From NCBI GenBank assembly GCA_964574325.1, contig CAZNMY010000003.1:1-64000 (forward strand): a stretch of DNA of 64,000 bases, written 5' to 3'. This stretch comes from CAMDPA01 sp964574325. GTDB taxonomy: Bacteria; Pseudomonadota; Alphaproteobacteria; Rhizobiales; Hyphomicrobiaceae. A model generated the notes under the pieces. That model was not told the DNA's origin and did not search any database. It saw only the letters and a program-made list of their open reading frames with translations. Of this stretch, positions 23,344 through 31,488 are shown in pieces; position 1 is the first letter of the stretch; each line of letters starts with the position of its first letter. The translations under genes and the position numbers were made by a program.

Positions 23344-23847
23344 ATGAGCAGGTCGCAACTCTCCTTGCGTGACGGTGAAGACGATCGCGCAGCGCGGCGG
23401 ATGGCGTTCGCGGAGGAGGTCGCGGCCCGTACGGGGATCGACGAGACCATGCTCCACAAGCTGGTGCATGGCTTCTACGGTCGCGTGCGGTCCGATCCTC
23501 TGCTCGGCCCCGTGTTCGAAGCCCGCATCGCTGACTGGCCGCCGCATCTTGCTCGCATGTGTCACTTCTTGTCGTCGGTCGTACTGATGACTGGCCGCTA
23601 TCATGGCAGGCCGATGCAGGCGCACGCGCCGCTCCCCGTCGGCGCACAGCATTTCGACCGCTGGCTTTCCTTGTTCGAAGCCACGGCGAGAGAGGTTTGT
23701 CCGCCGGCCGCGGCAGCGCTCTTCATCGAGAAGGCAGGGATGATTGCGCAGGGCCTCGAGCTCGGCGTCGCTACCCATCGCGGCCCGCTGCTGGCGCCGG
23801 GACGGCGATTGTCACCCGCACCTGCAGATCCAATCGAACAGGCATGA
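23344..23847 (+). CDS. Group III truncated hemoglobin
   Basis: A 167-residue globin of group III (TrHbP/Ctb-like), known for NO and O2 binding and nitrosative-stress protection. Diagnostic segments are LVHGFYGRVRSDPLLGPVFE, the DWPPHLARMCHFLSSVV helix, LMTGRYHGRPMQAH, and the proximal His in VGAQHFDRWLSLF. ATG 23344 is used because the family N-terminus follows and the operator region ends just before it. It opens the plus-strand unit trHb-hemerythrin-FCL-NnrS, divergent from nsrR. Confidence 0.88.
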   Translation: MSRSQLSLRDGEDDRAARRMAFAEEVAARTGIDETMLHKLVHGFYGRVRSDPLLGPVFEARIADWPPHLARMCHFLSSVVLMTGRYHGRPMQAHAPLPVGAQHFDRWLSLFEATAREVCPPAAAALFIEKAGMIAQGLELGVATHRGPLLAPGRRLSPAPADPIEQA

Positions 23848-23865
23848 AAAAAGGACGATACTGCC

Positions 23866-24354
23866 ATGGTCGACACGGCACCGTTGCATGACCCCGCCTC
23901 ACTCACCCATCACATCGAGACGCGCTACCACGCGCGGCATCGCGAGCAATTGCCGGCAATTGCCGAGCTTGCTGGCAAGGTCGAGAGGGTGCACGCCGGC
24001 GATGCCGAAGTGCCCGCTGGACTTTCCGCTCTGCTGCGCCGGATGATCGGCGAGCTCGAGGTTCATATGAAGAAGGATGAGATCATCCTGTTTCCAGTCA
24101 TGAGGAAAGGTGGCGCACCGGGTATCGAGAACGCGATCTCGGTAATGCGAGCAGACCATGATGGTCACGAGCGCTATGTGGACGAGATTCGCCGCCTGAC
24201 AGGCGGTCCGGCATTGCCCGATGGCGCCTGTCGCAGCTGGACGGCGCTCTATGCAGGGCTCGACGAGTTCATGGCCGATCTCGCCGAGCACATGCGGCTC
24301 GAGAACGAAGTGATTTTCCCGATGTTCGAGACGAGTAAACAGCCGAACAAATGA
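23866..24354 (+). CDS. Hemerythrin-like iron-sulfur-cluster repair (RIC/YtfE-type) protein lacking the N-terminal domain
   Basis: A 162-residue protein matching the di-iron C-terminal domain of RIC/YtfE/ScdA, which repairs iron-sulfur clusters damaged by NO. Ligand segments are THHIETRYHARHREQL (His), LEVHMKKDEIILFPVM (His, Glu), MRADHDGHERY and LAEHMRLENEVIFPMF. The N-terminal ScdA_N domain with its Cys pair, present in full RIC proteins, is absent. It follows the truncated hemoglobin by 18 bases and overlaps the next gene by ATGA, so it is within the NsrR-controlled unit. Confidence 0.85.
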   Translation: MVDTAPLHDPASLTHHIETRYHARHREQLPAIAELAGKVERVHAGDAEVPAGLSALLRRMIGELEVHMKKDEIILFPVMRKGGAPGIENAISVMRADHDGHERYVDEIRRLTGGPALPDGACRSWTALYAGLDEFMADLAEHMRLENEVIFPMFETSKQPNK

Positions 24355-25085
24355 GTGGTTGGAAGGAACGAGACGTGGAGAGCGCGGACGGCAAGAGTGA
24401 GAACGAGATCGGCGGAACAGGCAGCTTTTCCTCGCCGCCTTGCTACATGCATGAGATAGATCCCGCGTACGGCGGTGTCGTGGATCTAGCCCAGGCGCAC
24501 GACGTGGCGCGCTGGCGCATGGCCGAGCGGGAGCGCCTGATCGTGGCGCGTCTCGCACTGAGTGTCGAGGAGCGCACCACACATGCCGAGCGGCTAGCCA
24601 GTGAGTTGGATGTCGTGATCGCGCGGATAGCGGCACGCAACATCAGCCTCTACTGGCCGTTCCGGGGCGAGCCGGACCTGAGGCCATGGATGCAGTCGGC
24701 TCACGACAAGGGGCTGCGTGTCGCCTTGCCGGTCGTCGTTGCCAAAGGCCAGCCGCTCGTGTTCCGCGCATGGTGGCCGGGAGCCGCGCTGGCGCGCGGC
24801 GTCTGGGGAATCCCCTATCCGGCCGACGGGGAGATCATCGTGCCCGACGCGGTGATCGCACCGCTCGTCGGCTTCGACGCGGCAGGCTTCAGACTAGGCT
24901 ACGGTGGCGGCTTCTTCGATCGTACGCTCGCGGCGATCACGCCATCCCCGATTGCGATCGGTGTCGGACATCCGATCGCCGCCATTCCCACGATCTATCC
25001 GCAGCCCCACGACGTCGCGATGGACTGGATTGTGACTGGTGACGGCAATCCCCGCGCCTGCCCCAAGCGGAGCCGAGCGCCATGA
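24351..25085 (+). CDS. 5-formyltetrahydrofolate cyclo-ligase with an N-terminal Cys-containing extension
   Basis: Converts 5-formyl-THF to 5,10-methenyl-THF using ATP. The 244-residue protein has the family C-terminal signature GFDAAGFRLGYGGGFFDRTL and the FRGEPDLRPW segment. Compared with usual 180-200-residue enzymes it carries about 55 extra N-terminal residues, including SPPCYMHEIDPAYGGV. It is translationally coupled to the RIC-like gene upstream (ATGA) and to nnrS downstream (ATGA). Why a folate enzyme sits in an NO-response operon is unclear. Confidence 0.82.
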   Translation: MSGWKERDVESADGKSENEIGGTGSFSSPPCYMHEIDPAYGGVVDLAQAHDVARWRMAERERLIVARLALSVEERTTHAERLASELDVVIARIAARNISLYWPFRGEPDLRPWMQSAHDKGLRVALPVVVAKGQPLVFRAWWPGAALARGVWGIPYPADGEIIVPDAVIAPLVGFDAAGFRLGYGGGFFDRTLAAITPSPIAIGVGHPIAAIPTIYPQPHDVAMDWIVTGDGNPRACPKRSRAP

Positions 25086-26263
25086 CCACGAGTGCCGAGC
25101 AGATTCGAGCCTATCAGGGCCCCGCGCTGTTCAGCTACGGCTTCCGCCCCTTTTTTCTGTTCGGCGCGTTCTGGAGCGCGTTGGCACTCGCCTTGTGGCT
25201 GCCGATGCTGAGCGGAAATTTCGTCCTGCCGACGGCGTTCTCGCCGATCGACTGGCATGTGCATGAATTGATCTACGGCTATGTGCCGGCAGTCGTCGCC
25301 GGCTTCCTGCTCACGGCCGTGCCCAACTGGACCGGACGCCTGCCCGTGGTTGGCACGCCTCTCGTGGTCCTGTTCCTGATCTGGGTTGCCGGCCGCATCG
25401 CCGTCGCTACATCAGTGGTCATGACACCGGTCGTCGCCGCAGCCGTCGATCTGCTGTTCCTCATGGCACTTGGCGCCGTGATCGGGCGGGAGATCGTTGC
25501 CGGCAAGAACTGGCGTAATCTGAAGGTGCTGGCGGCCGTGGCCACGCTGCTGGTCGGCAACGCGGTGTTTCATTGGGAAACGATTAGCGGACGCGCCAGC
25601 GGCTACGGCATGCGCATCGGTCTTGCCGCGACGCTGATGCTGATCATGCTCGTCGGCGGACGCATCATCCCAAGCTTCACCCGCAACTGGCTGGCAAAGC
25701 GAGAGCCCGGCCGATTGCCGATTGTCTTTGACAGGGCCGACATGGCGGTGATGGCTGCGAGCGTCGTCGCACTTCTGGGCTGGATCATATGGCCCGACGC
25801 ACGAGCGACCGCCTGGGCGGCCGTCGCAGCGGCCGTCCTCAACACGTGGCGCCTCTCGCGGTGGGCGGGCGAGCGCACTGCAGCGGAGCCTCTGGTGCTC
25901 GTCTTGCATGTTGCCTTCGCGTTCGTGCCGCTCGGATTCGCCTTGCTCGCACTAGCGATCCTGGCGCCCGCGATGGTGGCGCCGACCGGCGCGCTGCACG
26001 GTTGGACGGCCGGAGCCGTCGGCCTCATGACGCTTGCCGTGATGACGCGCGCGAGCCTCGGCCACACCGGGCAGCCGCTCACCGCGACGCGCCCGATCCA
26101 AATCATCTACCTCGCTGCGACGATCTCCGCGCTCGCACGGATCGTCGCCGCATTCCACCTTTGGCGCGAGCCGATGCTGCATCTGGCCGCGACAGCGTGG
26201 GTCGTGGCGTTCGCGGGCTTCGTCGTCGTCTACGGTCCGCTCTTGACGCGACGCCAAGGCTGA
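25082..26263 (+). CDS. nnrS: NnrS-family heme-copper membrane protein
   Basis: NnrS is a 12-helix heme- and copper-containing membrane protein linked to resistance to nitrosative stress and found beside denitrification genes. The 393-residue product has the typical opening ALFSYGFRPFFLFGAFWSAL and the His motif SPIDWHVHELIYGYVPAVVAG. It also has TAVPNWTGRLPV, GGRIIPSFTRNWL and the late MTRASLGHTGQPL. It overlaps the upstream folate gene (ATGA). Its presence downstream of the NsrR operator anchors the reading of this cluster as an NO regulon. Confidence 0.93.
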   Translation: MTTSAEQIRAYQGPALFSYGFRPFFLFGAFWSALALALWLPMLSGNFVLPTAFSPIDWHVHELIYGYVPAVVAGFLLTAVPNWTGRLPVVGTPLVVLFLIWVAGRIAVATSVVMTPVVAAAVDLLFLMALGAVIGREIVAGKNWRNLKVLAAVATLLVGNAVFHWETISGRASGYGMRIGLAATLMLIMLVGGRIIPSFTRNWLAKREPGRLPIVFDRADMAVMAASVVALLGWIIWPDARATAWAAVAAAVLNTWRLSRWAGERTAAEPLVLVLHVAFAFVPLGFALLALAILAPAMVAPTGALHGWTAGAVGLMTLAVMTRASLGHTGQPLTATRPIQIIYLAATISALARIVAAFHLWREPMLHLAATAWVVAFAGFVVVYGPLLTRRQG

Positions 26264-26382
26264 AGGTCAGGGCAACGGCGGTCCAGGCCTCCTCATGGTG
26301 GCTGGACCATGATGAATTTGGAATGGGAGACACTGAAGAGCAGCAGAATCGTTCTCGTTCGCCTCTTCAAATACGACGCACC

Positions 26383-26751
26383 ATGGCGGCTCTGAAAATG
26401 ACGCTCCGCGCTGCTTTCCAACGGTTGTTCAATGCAGAGCTGCTGGCCTGGTACGGCCTTTTGCCGCTCTGGAAGGTGTTCTGGGGGTACGGCGTACTGG
26501 CCAGCTCAGTGCTGATCGGTCTCTACGCCATGGCGATTTTCGAGGGCCGGCCGGCCCTGCAGCAAGCGCTATTGATTTTCTTTGCAGCTTACACCGTATG
26601 GATTCTCGTCTCGGTCTGGCGATGTGCGGAGACCTCGGATCCTCATTGGGGCTTGATTGCTCGCTGTCTGACCGTGGCCTGGGCTGCAAATGCGGCTCTG
26701 GTCGTTCTGTTCCTGCAGCTGGATCTCCTCGTGGCGTACGTCAGGCCCTGA
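26383..26751 (+). CDS. Small membrane protein, unknown function
   Basis: A protein of about 122 residues with three hydrophobic segments (roughly residues 28-50, 58-78 and 93-113) and an amphipathic N-terminus (LRAAFQRLFNAELLAWYG). ATG 26383 and ATG 26323 are both possible; neither has a clear ribosome site. It lies 119 bases after nnrS and converges on the TDT transporter gene. No family recognised. Confidence 0.5.
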   Translation: MAALKMTLRAAFQRLFNAELLAWYGLLPLWKVFWGYGVLASSVLIGLYAMAIFEGRPALQQALLIFFAAYTVWILVSVWRCAETSDPHWGLIARCLTVAWAANAALVVLFLQLDLLVAYVRP

Positions 26752-26761
26752 TGCGATTGGC

Positions 26762-27751
26762 CTACCCGACGGCCTCTCGAGGTGCACGATCATCGTTGAG
26801 TGAGCGCACGATCGTCAGGACCAGCCCGATGAAGGTTGCGACCCAGGCCAGCAAGGCGAGATAAATGAAGGCGCGCGGTATGACCTCCAGGAACGGCAAC
26901 CCGAGGGCACGAGAAAGCTGGAAAGTACTCGTCGTATACATGCCGAGCGGGAACACCATTCCCCAGAATTGCGGCTCGTAGGCGAGGCGGTCGCGGCGTA
27001 TCAGGTATCGCCACAACATCAGCGCGATCAGCAGCGGAATCCACCACGTGGCAACCGACCAGAAGAAAACAGTGAAACCCTTGAGAAAGGGACGAAACTC
27101 AGCGAGGACCATCCAGCTTCCGGTGCGCTGCAGCAAAATCGAGCCGGCCAGGGTCGAAATCGCCACAGCGCCCATGTTAATCCAGTAGGGCGGCCCAAAG
27201 TCATGCGTATCCAATTTAATGAACGTCAGTCGATAGAAGATCAGTGGAATGATCGCCAGGTAGAGCATGCAGCCGATCATGAACATGGCTAGGCAATAGA
27301 ATTGGATCGGTTCAGACGGCGCACTCGGATCCAGCGTGCCGCGCAGTACGACAACGGACTGAGTGGCGACAGCGGCAATCAACCAGGCACCATTGATTCC
27401 TGTTGCGAGAGACGGCTTGCGAGCGCGGATCGTAACCGCCGTGAAGAAAGCGTACATGACCAGAAACCACAGCGCCACGCCGCCCCACCACAAGATAAGG
27501 CCGACATCGCGCATACCTGCGACGGTAACGGACTGTGTACCAAAGACGCATGTCCCCGCGACCAACGTGAAAAAGCCCGGCGCACGCTGATGGTCGGAAA
27601 GGTCTTGAATGATGCGCCCTGGGAACCTCGCGATCCGCAGCGCCGTAAGCAACAGCAGTACCCCGTAGAAGAACCAGTTCACGACAAGCAGGACCTCAGG
27701 CACGGTCGGAATTGCAATGTCGTCTCGACTGGTTACCGGCCTCTCGGCCAA
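26762..27751 (-). CDS. TDT/SLAC1-family transporter, apparently lacking the first membrane helix
   Basis: A 329-residue membrane protein of the tellurite-resistance/dicarboxylate transporter (TehA/SLAC1) family, anion channels or exporters with ten helices. The conserved HQRAPGFFTLVAGTCVFGTQ segment and GAVAISTLAGS are clear. Family members normally begin with a helix containing MATGIVSIA before the segment seen here; that helix is missing. The frame starts only at TTG 27751, and upstream in-frame codons to the stop at 27785 encode no helix. The gene may be 5'-truncated near the island end, or a divergent member. Confidence 0.75.
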   Translation of the reverse strand: MAERPVTSRDDIAIPTVPEVLLVVNWFFYGVLLLLTALRIARFPGRIIQDLSDHQRAPGFFTLVAGTCVFGTQSVTVAGMRDVGLILWWGGVALWFLVMYAFFTAVTIRARKPSLATGINGAWLIAAVATQSVVVLRGTLDPSAPSEPIQFYCLAMFMIGCMLYLAIIPLIFYRLTFIKLDTHDFGPPYWINMGAVAISTLAGSILLQRTGSWMVLAEFRPFLKGFTVFFWSVATWWIPLLIALMLWRYLIRRDRLAYEPQFWGMVFPLGMYTTSTFQLSRALGLPFLEVIPRAFIYLALLAWVATFIGLVLTIVRSLNDDRAPREAVG

Positions 27752-28031
27752 AGCGCCCGCATCAGCGGGCTGTCGCGCAGCGACTTAGTGCTAGGGGCAC
27801 GGGCTGCCCCCCTCTTGCCGCCCTGATCTTCCGCTACGGTACTCAGGTCCGGACGAAATTCAACCAGTCGTCGCCGTTCCGGCGATGTCTCTTGTTGGCC
27901 CATCACGACGCAATGGATACGGTCGGTCTCGAACCACTGCGTCGGTCGAAAAGATTACGGGCGCGCCCACCTGCCCAGACCACGAAGGACCGAGTGTCCG
28001 CTGCCGATGGTCGACCGACCGCGCCACCTGC

Positions 28032-29237
28032 TCACAATGCTTCTGGTGATCGAGGGCCCTGAGCCACAACGCCCAGGCAATAATCCGCCCACGCTTGCAT
28101 CACTGGGCGCCGCTCCTCGAGGAAATCCGTGCGCAAGTAGGCGGCTACGACCTTGCTTCCCAGGCTGTGGGCCAATGCCGCCTCAGAAACTTCATGCGGA
28201 ACCTTTGCACACTCGGACGCCCACACTTTGAAGCTCGATCGGAAGCCATGCGGCGTAGCCTCGATCGTCTCGTCACGCAGCAGCTTCGTCAACGTCATAT
28301 CCGACAAGGGCTTGCCAGTTCTCGAAGGAAAAACCAGCTCACTCCTCGGGTGCGCTGCGCTCAATTGGGCCAGGATCTCAAGGCAACGTTTGCTCAGAGG
28401 CACTCGATGCCCCTCGCGTGCCTTCATGCGCTTGGGCGGAATGACCCACAGGGCGCGCTCGGTGTCGAACTCGCTCCAAGCGGCGCCTCTTGTCTCCCCG
28501 CTCCGTGTCGCAGTCAGGATGAGAAACTCGAGCGCCAGACTGGTCACACGCATCCGGCGAGGTGCTGGGCCGTGCAGAAGCTGGATCAGGTTCGGCACGT
28601 CCCCCCACGGCATCGAAGCATGGTGATTTACGACTCGGTGCTTGGTGCCAAGCTCGTCGGCGACACCGATGCATGGGGATGCGGCTTTCCTGGCCCCACG
28701 CACGATCGCCGATTTGAAGACGGCCTCCATGCGCTGCATCACGCGTTTTGCTGTCTCGGGCTTGGTGAACCAGATGGGGGTCAGGACCTTCAGAACCTGC
28801 GCGGTCGACACCTCAGCAACCGGCGTGCTCCCGATGGTAGGGAAGACGTAGGTTTCCATCGTCGATGACCACTGCTTCAAGTGCTTGGCGTTCGACAGTT
28901 GCTTTTCTCGCTGCGCCAGCGTGACCCTGAACATGTCCCGGAACGTCATCGAGGCCAGCGCCTCGCGCTGCTCCTCTGACCGGATGTCGAGGTTCACCTC
29001 TGCTGCTCTACGTGCCTTCGCTGCAGCAGTCCGAGCGGCGTCGAGAGTTATGTCGGGATAGGCGCCGAGGCCGCGTTCGAGGCGTCGACCGGCAACCGTA
29101 ATCCTTACCACCCAGCGCTTCGTGCCCGTCGGTCCTATGACAAGGCGCAGGCCGCCGCCGTCCTCGTATTTGCCGGGCGCTTTGAGCGCCTTGACCCTTA
29201 CCGCCGACAGCTTGTGGTGAACGTGCGCTCCGGCCAT
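28032..29237 (-). CDS. P4-type tyrosine integrase
   Basis: Site-specific recombinase of the P4-like family with a DUF4102 N-terminal arm-binding domain, 401 residues. The N-terminal part shows the YEDGGGLRLVIGPTGTKRWV pattern. The catalytic residues in the C-terminal domain are Arg in TATRSGETRGA, His-x-x-Arg in TPHGFRSSFKVWA, His in ALAHSLGSKV and Tyr in AAYLRTD. It starts 157 bases from the tRNA-Ser 3' end, the usual layout for integrases that use the tRNA gene as attachment site. All catalytic residues are present, so it may be active. Confidence 0.93.
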   Translation of the reverse strand: MAGAHVHHKLSAVRVKALKAPGKYEDGGGLRLVIGPTGTKRWVVRITVAGRRLERGLGAYPDITLDAARTAAAKARRAAEVNLDIRSEEQREALASMTFRDMFRVTLAQREKQLSNAKHLKQWSSTMETYVFPTIGSTPVAEVSTAQVLKVLTPIWFTKPETAKRVMQRMEAVFKSAIVRGARKAASPCIGVADELGTKHRVVNHHASMPWGDVPNLIQLLHGPAPRRMRVTSLALEFLILTATRSGETRGAAWSEFDTERALWVIPPKRMKAREGHRVPLSKRCLEILAQLSAAHPRSELVFPSRTGKPLSDMTLTKLLRDETIEATPHGFRSSFKVWASECAKVPHEVSEAALAHSLGSKVVAAYLRTDFLEERRPVMQAWADYCLGVVAQGPRSPEAL

Positions 29238-29251
29238 GCTCGCCTCCGTCG

Positions 29252-29294
29252 ATCCCCCAATCTATCCCCCAATTCGGCAGCGATGCTGGGGGAT
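29252..29294. repeat. Direct and inverted ATCCCCCA repeats between integrase and tRNA
   Basis: ATCCCCCAAT occurs at 29252-29261 and 29264-29273 (12-base period), followed by the inverse TGGGGGAT at 29287-29294. They lie just upstream of the integrase start. They could be integrase arm sites or autoregulatory sites. Confidence 0.45.
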
Positions 29295-29394
29295 GAGATG
29301 AGCAAGGATAGGACAACGCTATGGCGCAATCAATTGAAATTAAGCGCATTTCCGCGTAGAATAAGACGAGATGAGATCGAATGAAACAAGCCGT

Positions 29395-29484
29395 TGGCGG
29401 ATGGGGAGGGATTCGAACCCCCGGTGAGGTTGCCCCCACGCCGGTTTTCAAGACCGGTGCCTTAAACCACTCGGCCACCCATCC
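29395..29484 (-). tRNA. tRNA-Ser(UGA)
   Basis: The minus strand reads GGATGGGTGGCCGAGTGG at the 5' end, with anticodon loop CTTGAAA (anticodon TGA), a long class II variable arm, the T-loop GTTCGAATCC, a matching acceptor stem CCCATCC, and an encoded CCA. The 90-base length fits a serine tRNA. Its 3' end points toward the integrase, so it is the likely attB site. Confidence 0.95.
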
Positions 29485-29938
29485 AACCCGAGCCGCAGTA
29501 GCCGGCTCGGAAGAGAACCGCCTATCCGATTGCGGTCCCGTTGAAAAGGGTGCCAGATAGAAATGTGAAGATGCTGATGGATCTTGCGGCTTGGACGAGT
29601 GTTGGGCGCTTGCGATCCGCATCGAAGAGCGCGAACGGAAGAATGAAGACGAGTGAGCCCCTACGGGGTGGAGCCAGCCGAGCGCCTTCCAGAAGCTGCC
29701 CCTGGCGCCGGCTCTAGCGCCGGCTCGGCGCTCCCCGGCTTCGGCCCGGTTGCATCGTGCCCGAAGGAAGAGGCAATGCGGGACTTCCCGCCCTGCGTTC
29801 GCCGGTCTATGGTCGGCGCGACTTTCGGGCGGCTCGGCTCGGTGGCTCGCTGAAGCGGGCCGGCCGGGTTCGGCGTGCGAGTTGTCCGCTTCACGAGCCA
29901 CATCACGAATTCCAGCCAATACGTTGACGGAGAACCCC
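29485..29938. other. 454-base region without a recognised gene
   Basis: Upstream of the tRNA on one side and of the aldolase gene on the other. It is GC-rich with a local duplicated GCGCCGGCTC motif near 29707-29727. The only functional element seen is the GGAG site before 29939. Frames reading through it have no recognisable domains. Confidence 0.6.
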
Positions 29939-30796
29939 ATGGCAGAGCTTCCGCGCCTCAACGGCATCATCAAGCAACTCGAGGCAGGCAAGCACGCGAT
30001 CACGTGTTTCCAGCCGTGCGAGATCGGCGTCGCCGTCGAGATGGCGCAGTCGAAGTACGACGGCGTCGTGTACGAGATGGAGCACCTGGCGTGGGACGGC
30101 ATGGCGCTGCGCCATACGCTGCAATACTCCCTGAACCGCGGACAGATCGTCTCGTCCGGATCGGTCGCGCCGCAGGTGACGCCGATGGTCCGCATTCCCG
30201 TCAACGGCGTGGAGAAGAACCAGTGGTTCGCCAAGCAGGCGCTCGACATGGGCTGCTACGGCATCTGCTGGCCGCACATCTCGACCGCCGACCAGGCCTA
30301 CAACGCGATCTCGGCCTGCCGCTATCCGCGCATGAAGGACAAGCCGAACTACGAGCCTGCCGGCATCCGCGGCGACGGCCCGGTTCAAGCCGCACGCTAC
30401 TGGGGCGTCTCGCAGCCCGAGTACTACGCGCGCGCGGACGTGTGGCCGCTCGCCCCCAAGGGCGAGATTTTCACGATCCTGCAGATCGAGGATACCGAGG
30501 GCATCGCGAACCTCAAGGAGATCCTGAAGGTCGGCGGCATCGGCTGCATCCTGATCGGCGAGGGCGACCTTTCGCAGGAACTCGGCTATCCGCGCCAGTA
30601 CGAGCACAAGGTGGTGCTAGAGGCGATGGCCGAGATCGTGGCCCGATGCAAGGAGGCCAACGTCGTCGTCGGCCATCCGCACGTCGAGATCGGCAACGCG
30701 CAGCGGATCATCGACGAGGGCTATCGCTTCCTGATGAGTGCTGCACCGCGCAGCTACGCAACGCTCGACAATACACGGAAGCTGACCGGGCGTTGA
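29939..30796 (+). CDS. HpcH/HpaI aldolase/citrate lyase family protein
   Basis: A 285-residue TIM-barrel aldolase of the HpcH/HpaI class, metal-dependent enzymes that cleave or form carbon bonds of pyruvate-type substrates. Visible segments are the metal-binding Glu in VVYEMEHLAWDG, the PMVRIPVNG strand, ALDMGCYGICWPHIST, and the second metal region TILQIEDTEGIANL with GCILIGEGDLSQELGY. The substrate is not predictable. It is the first chromosomal gene beyond the tRNA and is followed by cytochrome b561 and SRPBCC genes on the same strand. Confidence 0.85.
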   Translation: MAELPRLNGIIKQLEAGKHAITCFQPCEIGVAVEMAQSKYDGVVYEMEHLAWDGMALRHTLQYSLNRGQIVSSGSVAPQVTPMVRIPVNGVEKNQWFAKQALDMGCYGICWPHISTADQAYNAISACRYPRMKDKPNYEPAGIRGDGPVQAARYWGVSQPEYYARADVWPLAPKGEIFTILQIEDTEGIANLKEILKVGGIGCILIGEGDLSQELGYPRQYEHKVVLEAMAEIVARCKEANVVVGHPHVEIGNAQRIIDEGYRFLMSAAPRSYATLDNTRKLTGR

Positions 30797-30865
30797 TTTG
30801 TCTGTGGTGGCGGACCCTCAGGGCTCGACACCCGATCGCAGCGGGAACGACACGGGAGCCGGCGT

Positions 30866-31429
30866 ATGGGACTGCTCAACAGCTCCGCCGGCTACGGCAG
30901 CGCGACGAAGGCCCTGCATTGGGCGATCGTCGTGCTGTTCGCGCTGCAGTATCTCGGCGCGTGGGTCATGCTGCGCACGCCGGATGGCTCGACGTCTCTC
31001 GGGCTGGGACAGGCGACCTTGTACAATTGGCACAAGTCGCTGGGGCTGCTGGCGCTGTTGCTGGCGGTGGCACGCCTCGTCAACCGGCGGCTCGGCGAGC
31101 TGCCGCCGTGGGCGCCGACGCTCAGCGGCCTCGAGCAGAAGATGATCCACGGCGTCGAGCCGATGCTTTATACGGCTATGCTGGTGATGCCGCTGTCGGG
31201 CTTCATCTACTGCATGGCCGGCGGCTATGGCGTGATGCTGTTCGGCGCGTGGGAGATGCCCAATCCGATGGGCACCTCGGCGCTGATGGCCAGTGCCGCG
31301 CGCGCCGTTCACGTGATTGCCGCGTTCGGCCTGCTGCTGCCGCTCGGGCTTCACCTGGGCCTCGTGCTCGGCCACCATCTGCTGGCGAAGGACGGCATGG
31401 TTCGCCGCATGCTGCCCGGCCGCCGCTGA
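30866..31429 (+). CDS. Cytochrome b561 family membrane protein
   Basis: A 187-residue four-helix di-heme cytochrome b561, which passes electrons from quinol to periplasmic acceptors or scavenges superoxide. Typical segments are KALHWAIVVLFALQYLGAW, LYNWHKSLGLLALLLAVARL, and the C-terminal histidines in LGLHLGLVLGHHLLAKDGMV. The start at 30866 follows a GGAG site. It stands between an aldolase and an SRPBCC gene; a functional link to them is not evident. Confidence 0.88.
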   Translation: MGLLNSSAGYGSATKALHWAIVVLFALQYLGAWVMLRTPDGSTSLGLGQATLYNWHKSLGLLALLLAVARLVNRRLGELPPWAPTLSGLEQKMIHGVEPMLYTAMLVMPLSGFIYCMAGGYGVMLFGAWEMPNPMGTSALMASAARAVHVIAAFGLLLPLGLHLGLVLGHHLLAKDGMVRRMLPGRR

Positions 31430-31488
31430 TCCAGAGAAATCCAATCAAAAGCTCACTCCAGCATCGAAGGCCTGCCTTGATTACGTCA

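Larger units (their letters stand above)
1..29394. mobile_element. End of an integrative/conjugative element or genomic island inserted at tRNA-Ser
   Basis: The segment is bounded on the right by a P4-type integrase next to the 3' end of tRNA-Ser(UGA), a classic integration site. On the left it holds trbG and trbI from a type IV secretion mating-pair operon, a DUF736 gene and an AlpA-like regulator. The cargo between them is respiratory and NO-related, and around 9-13 kb it is visibly AT-richer than the sequence to the right of the tRNA. The left end lies outside the window, so the direct repeat of the tRNA 3' end that would prove the boundary cannot be seen. Mobility is inferred; gene fragments suggest the element may no longer be intact. 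Confidence 0.6.

Noticed and set aside
27790..28031. Second tRNA or attachment copy left of the integrase
   Set aside because: A TCTCGAACC string near 27927 suggested a T-loop, but no flanking stems or tRNA-Ser 3' end copy could be found.
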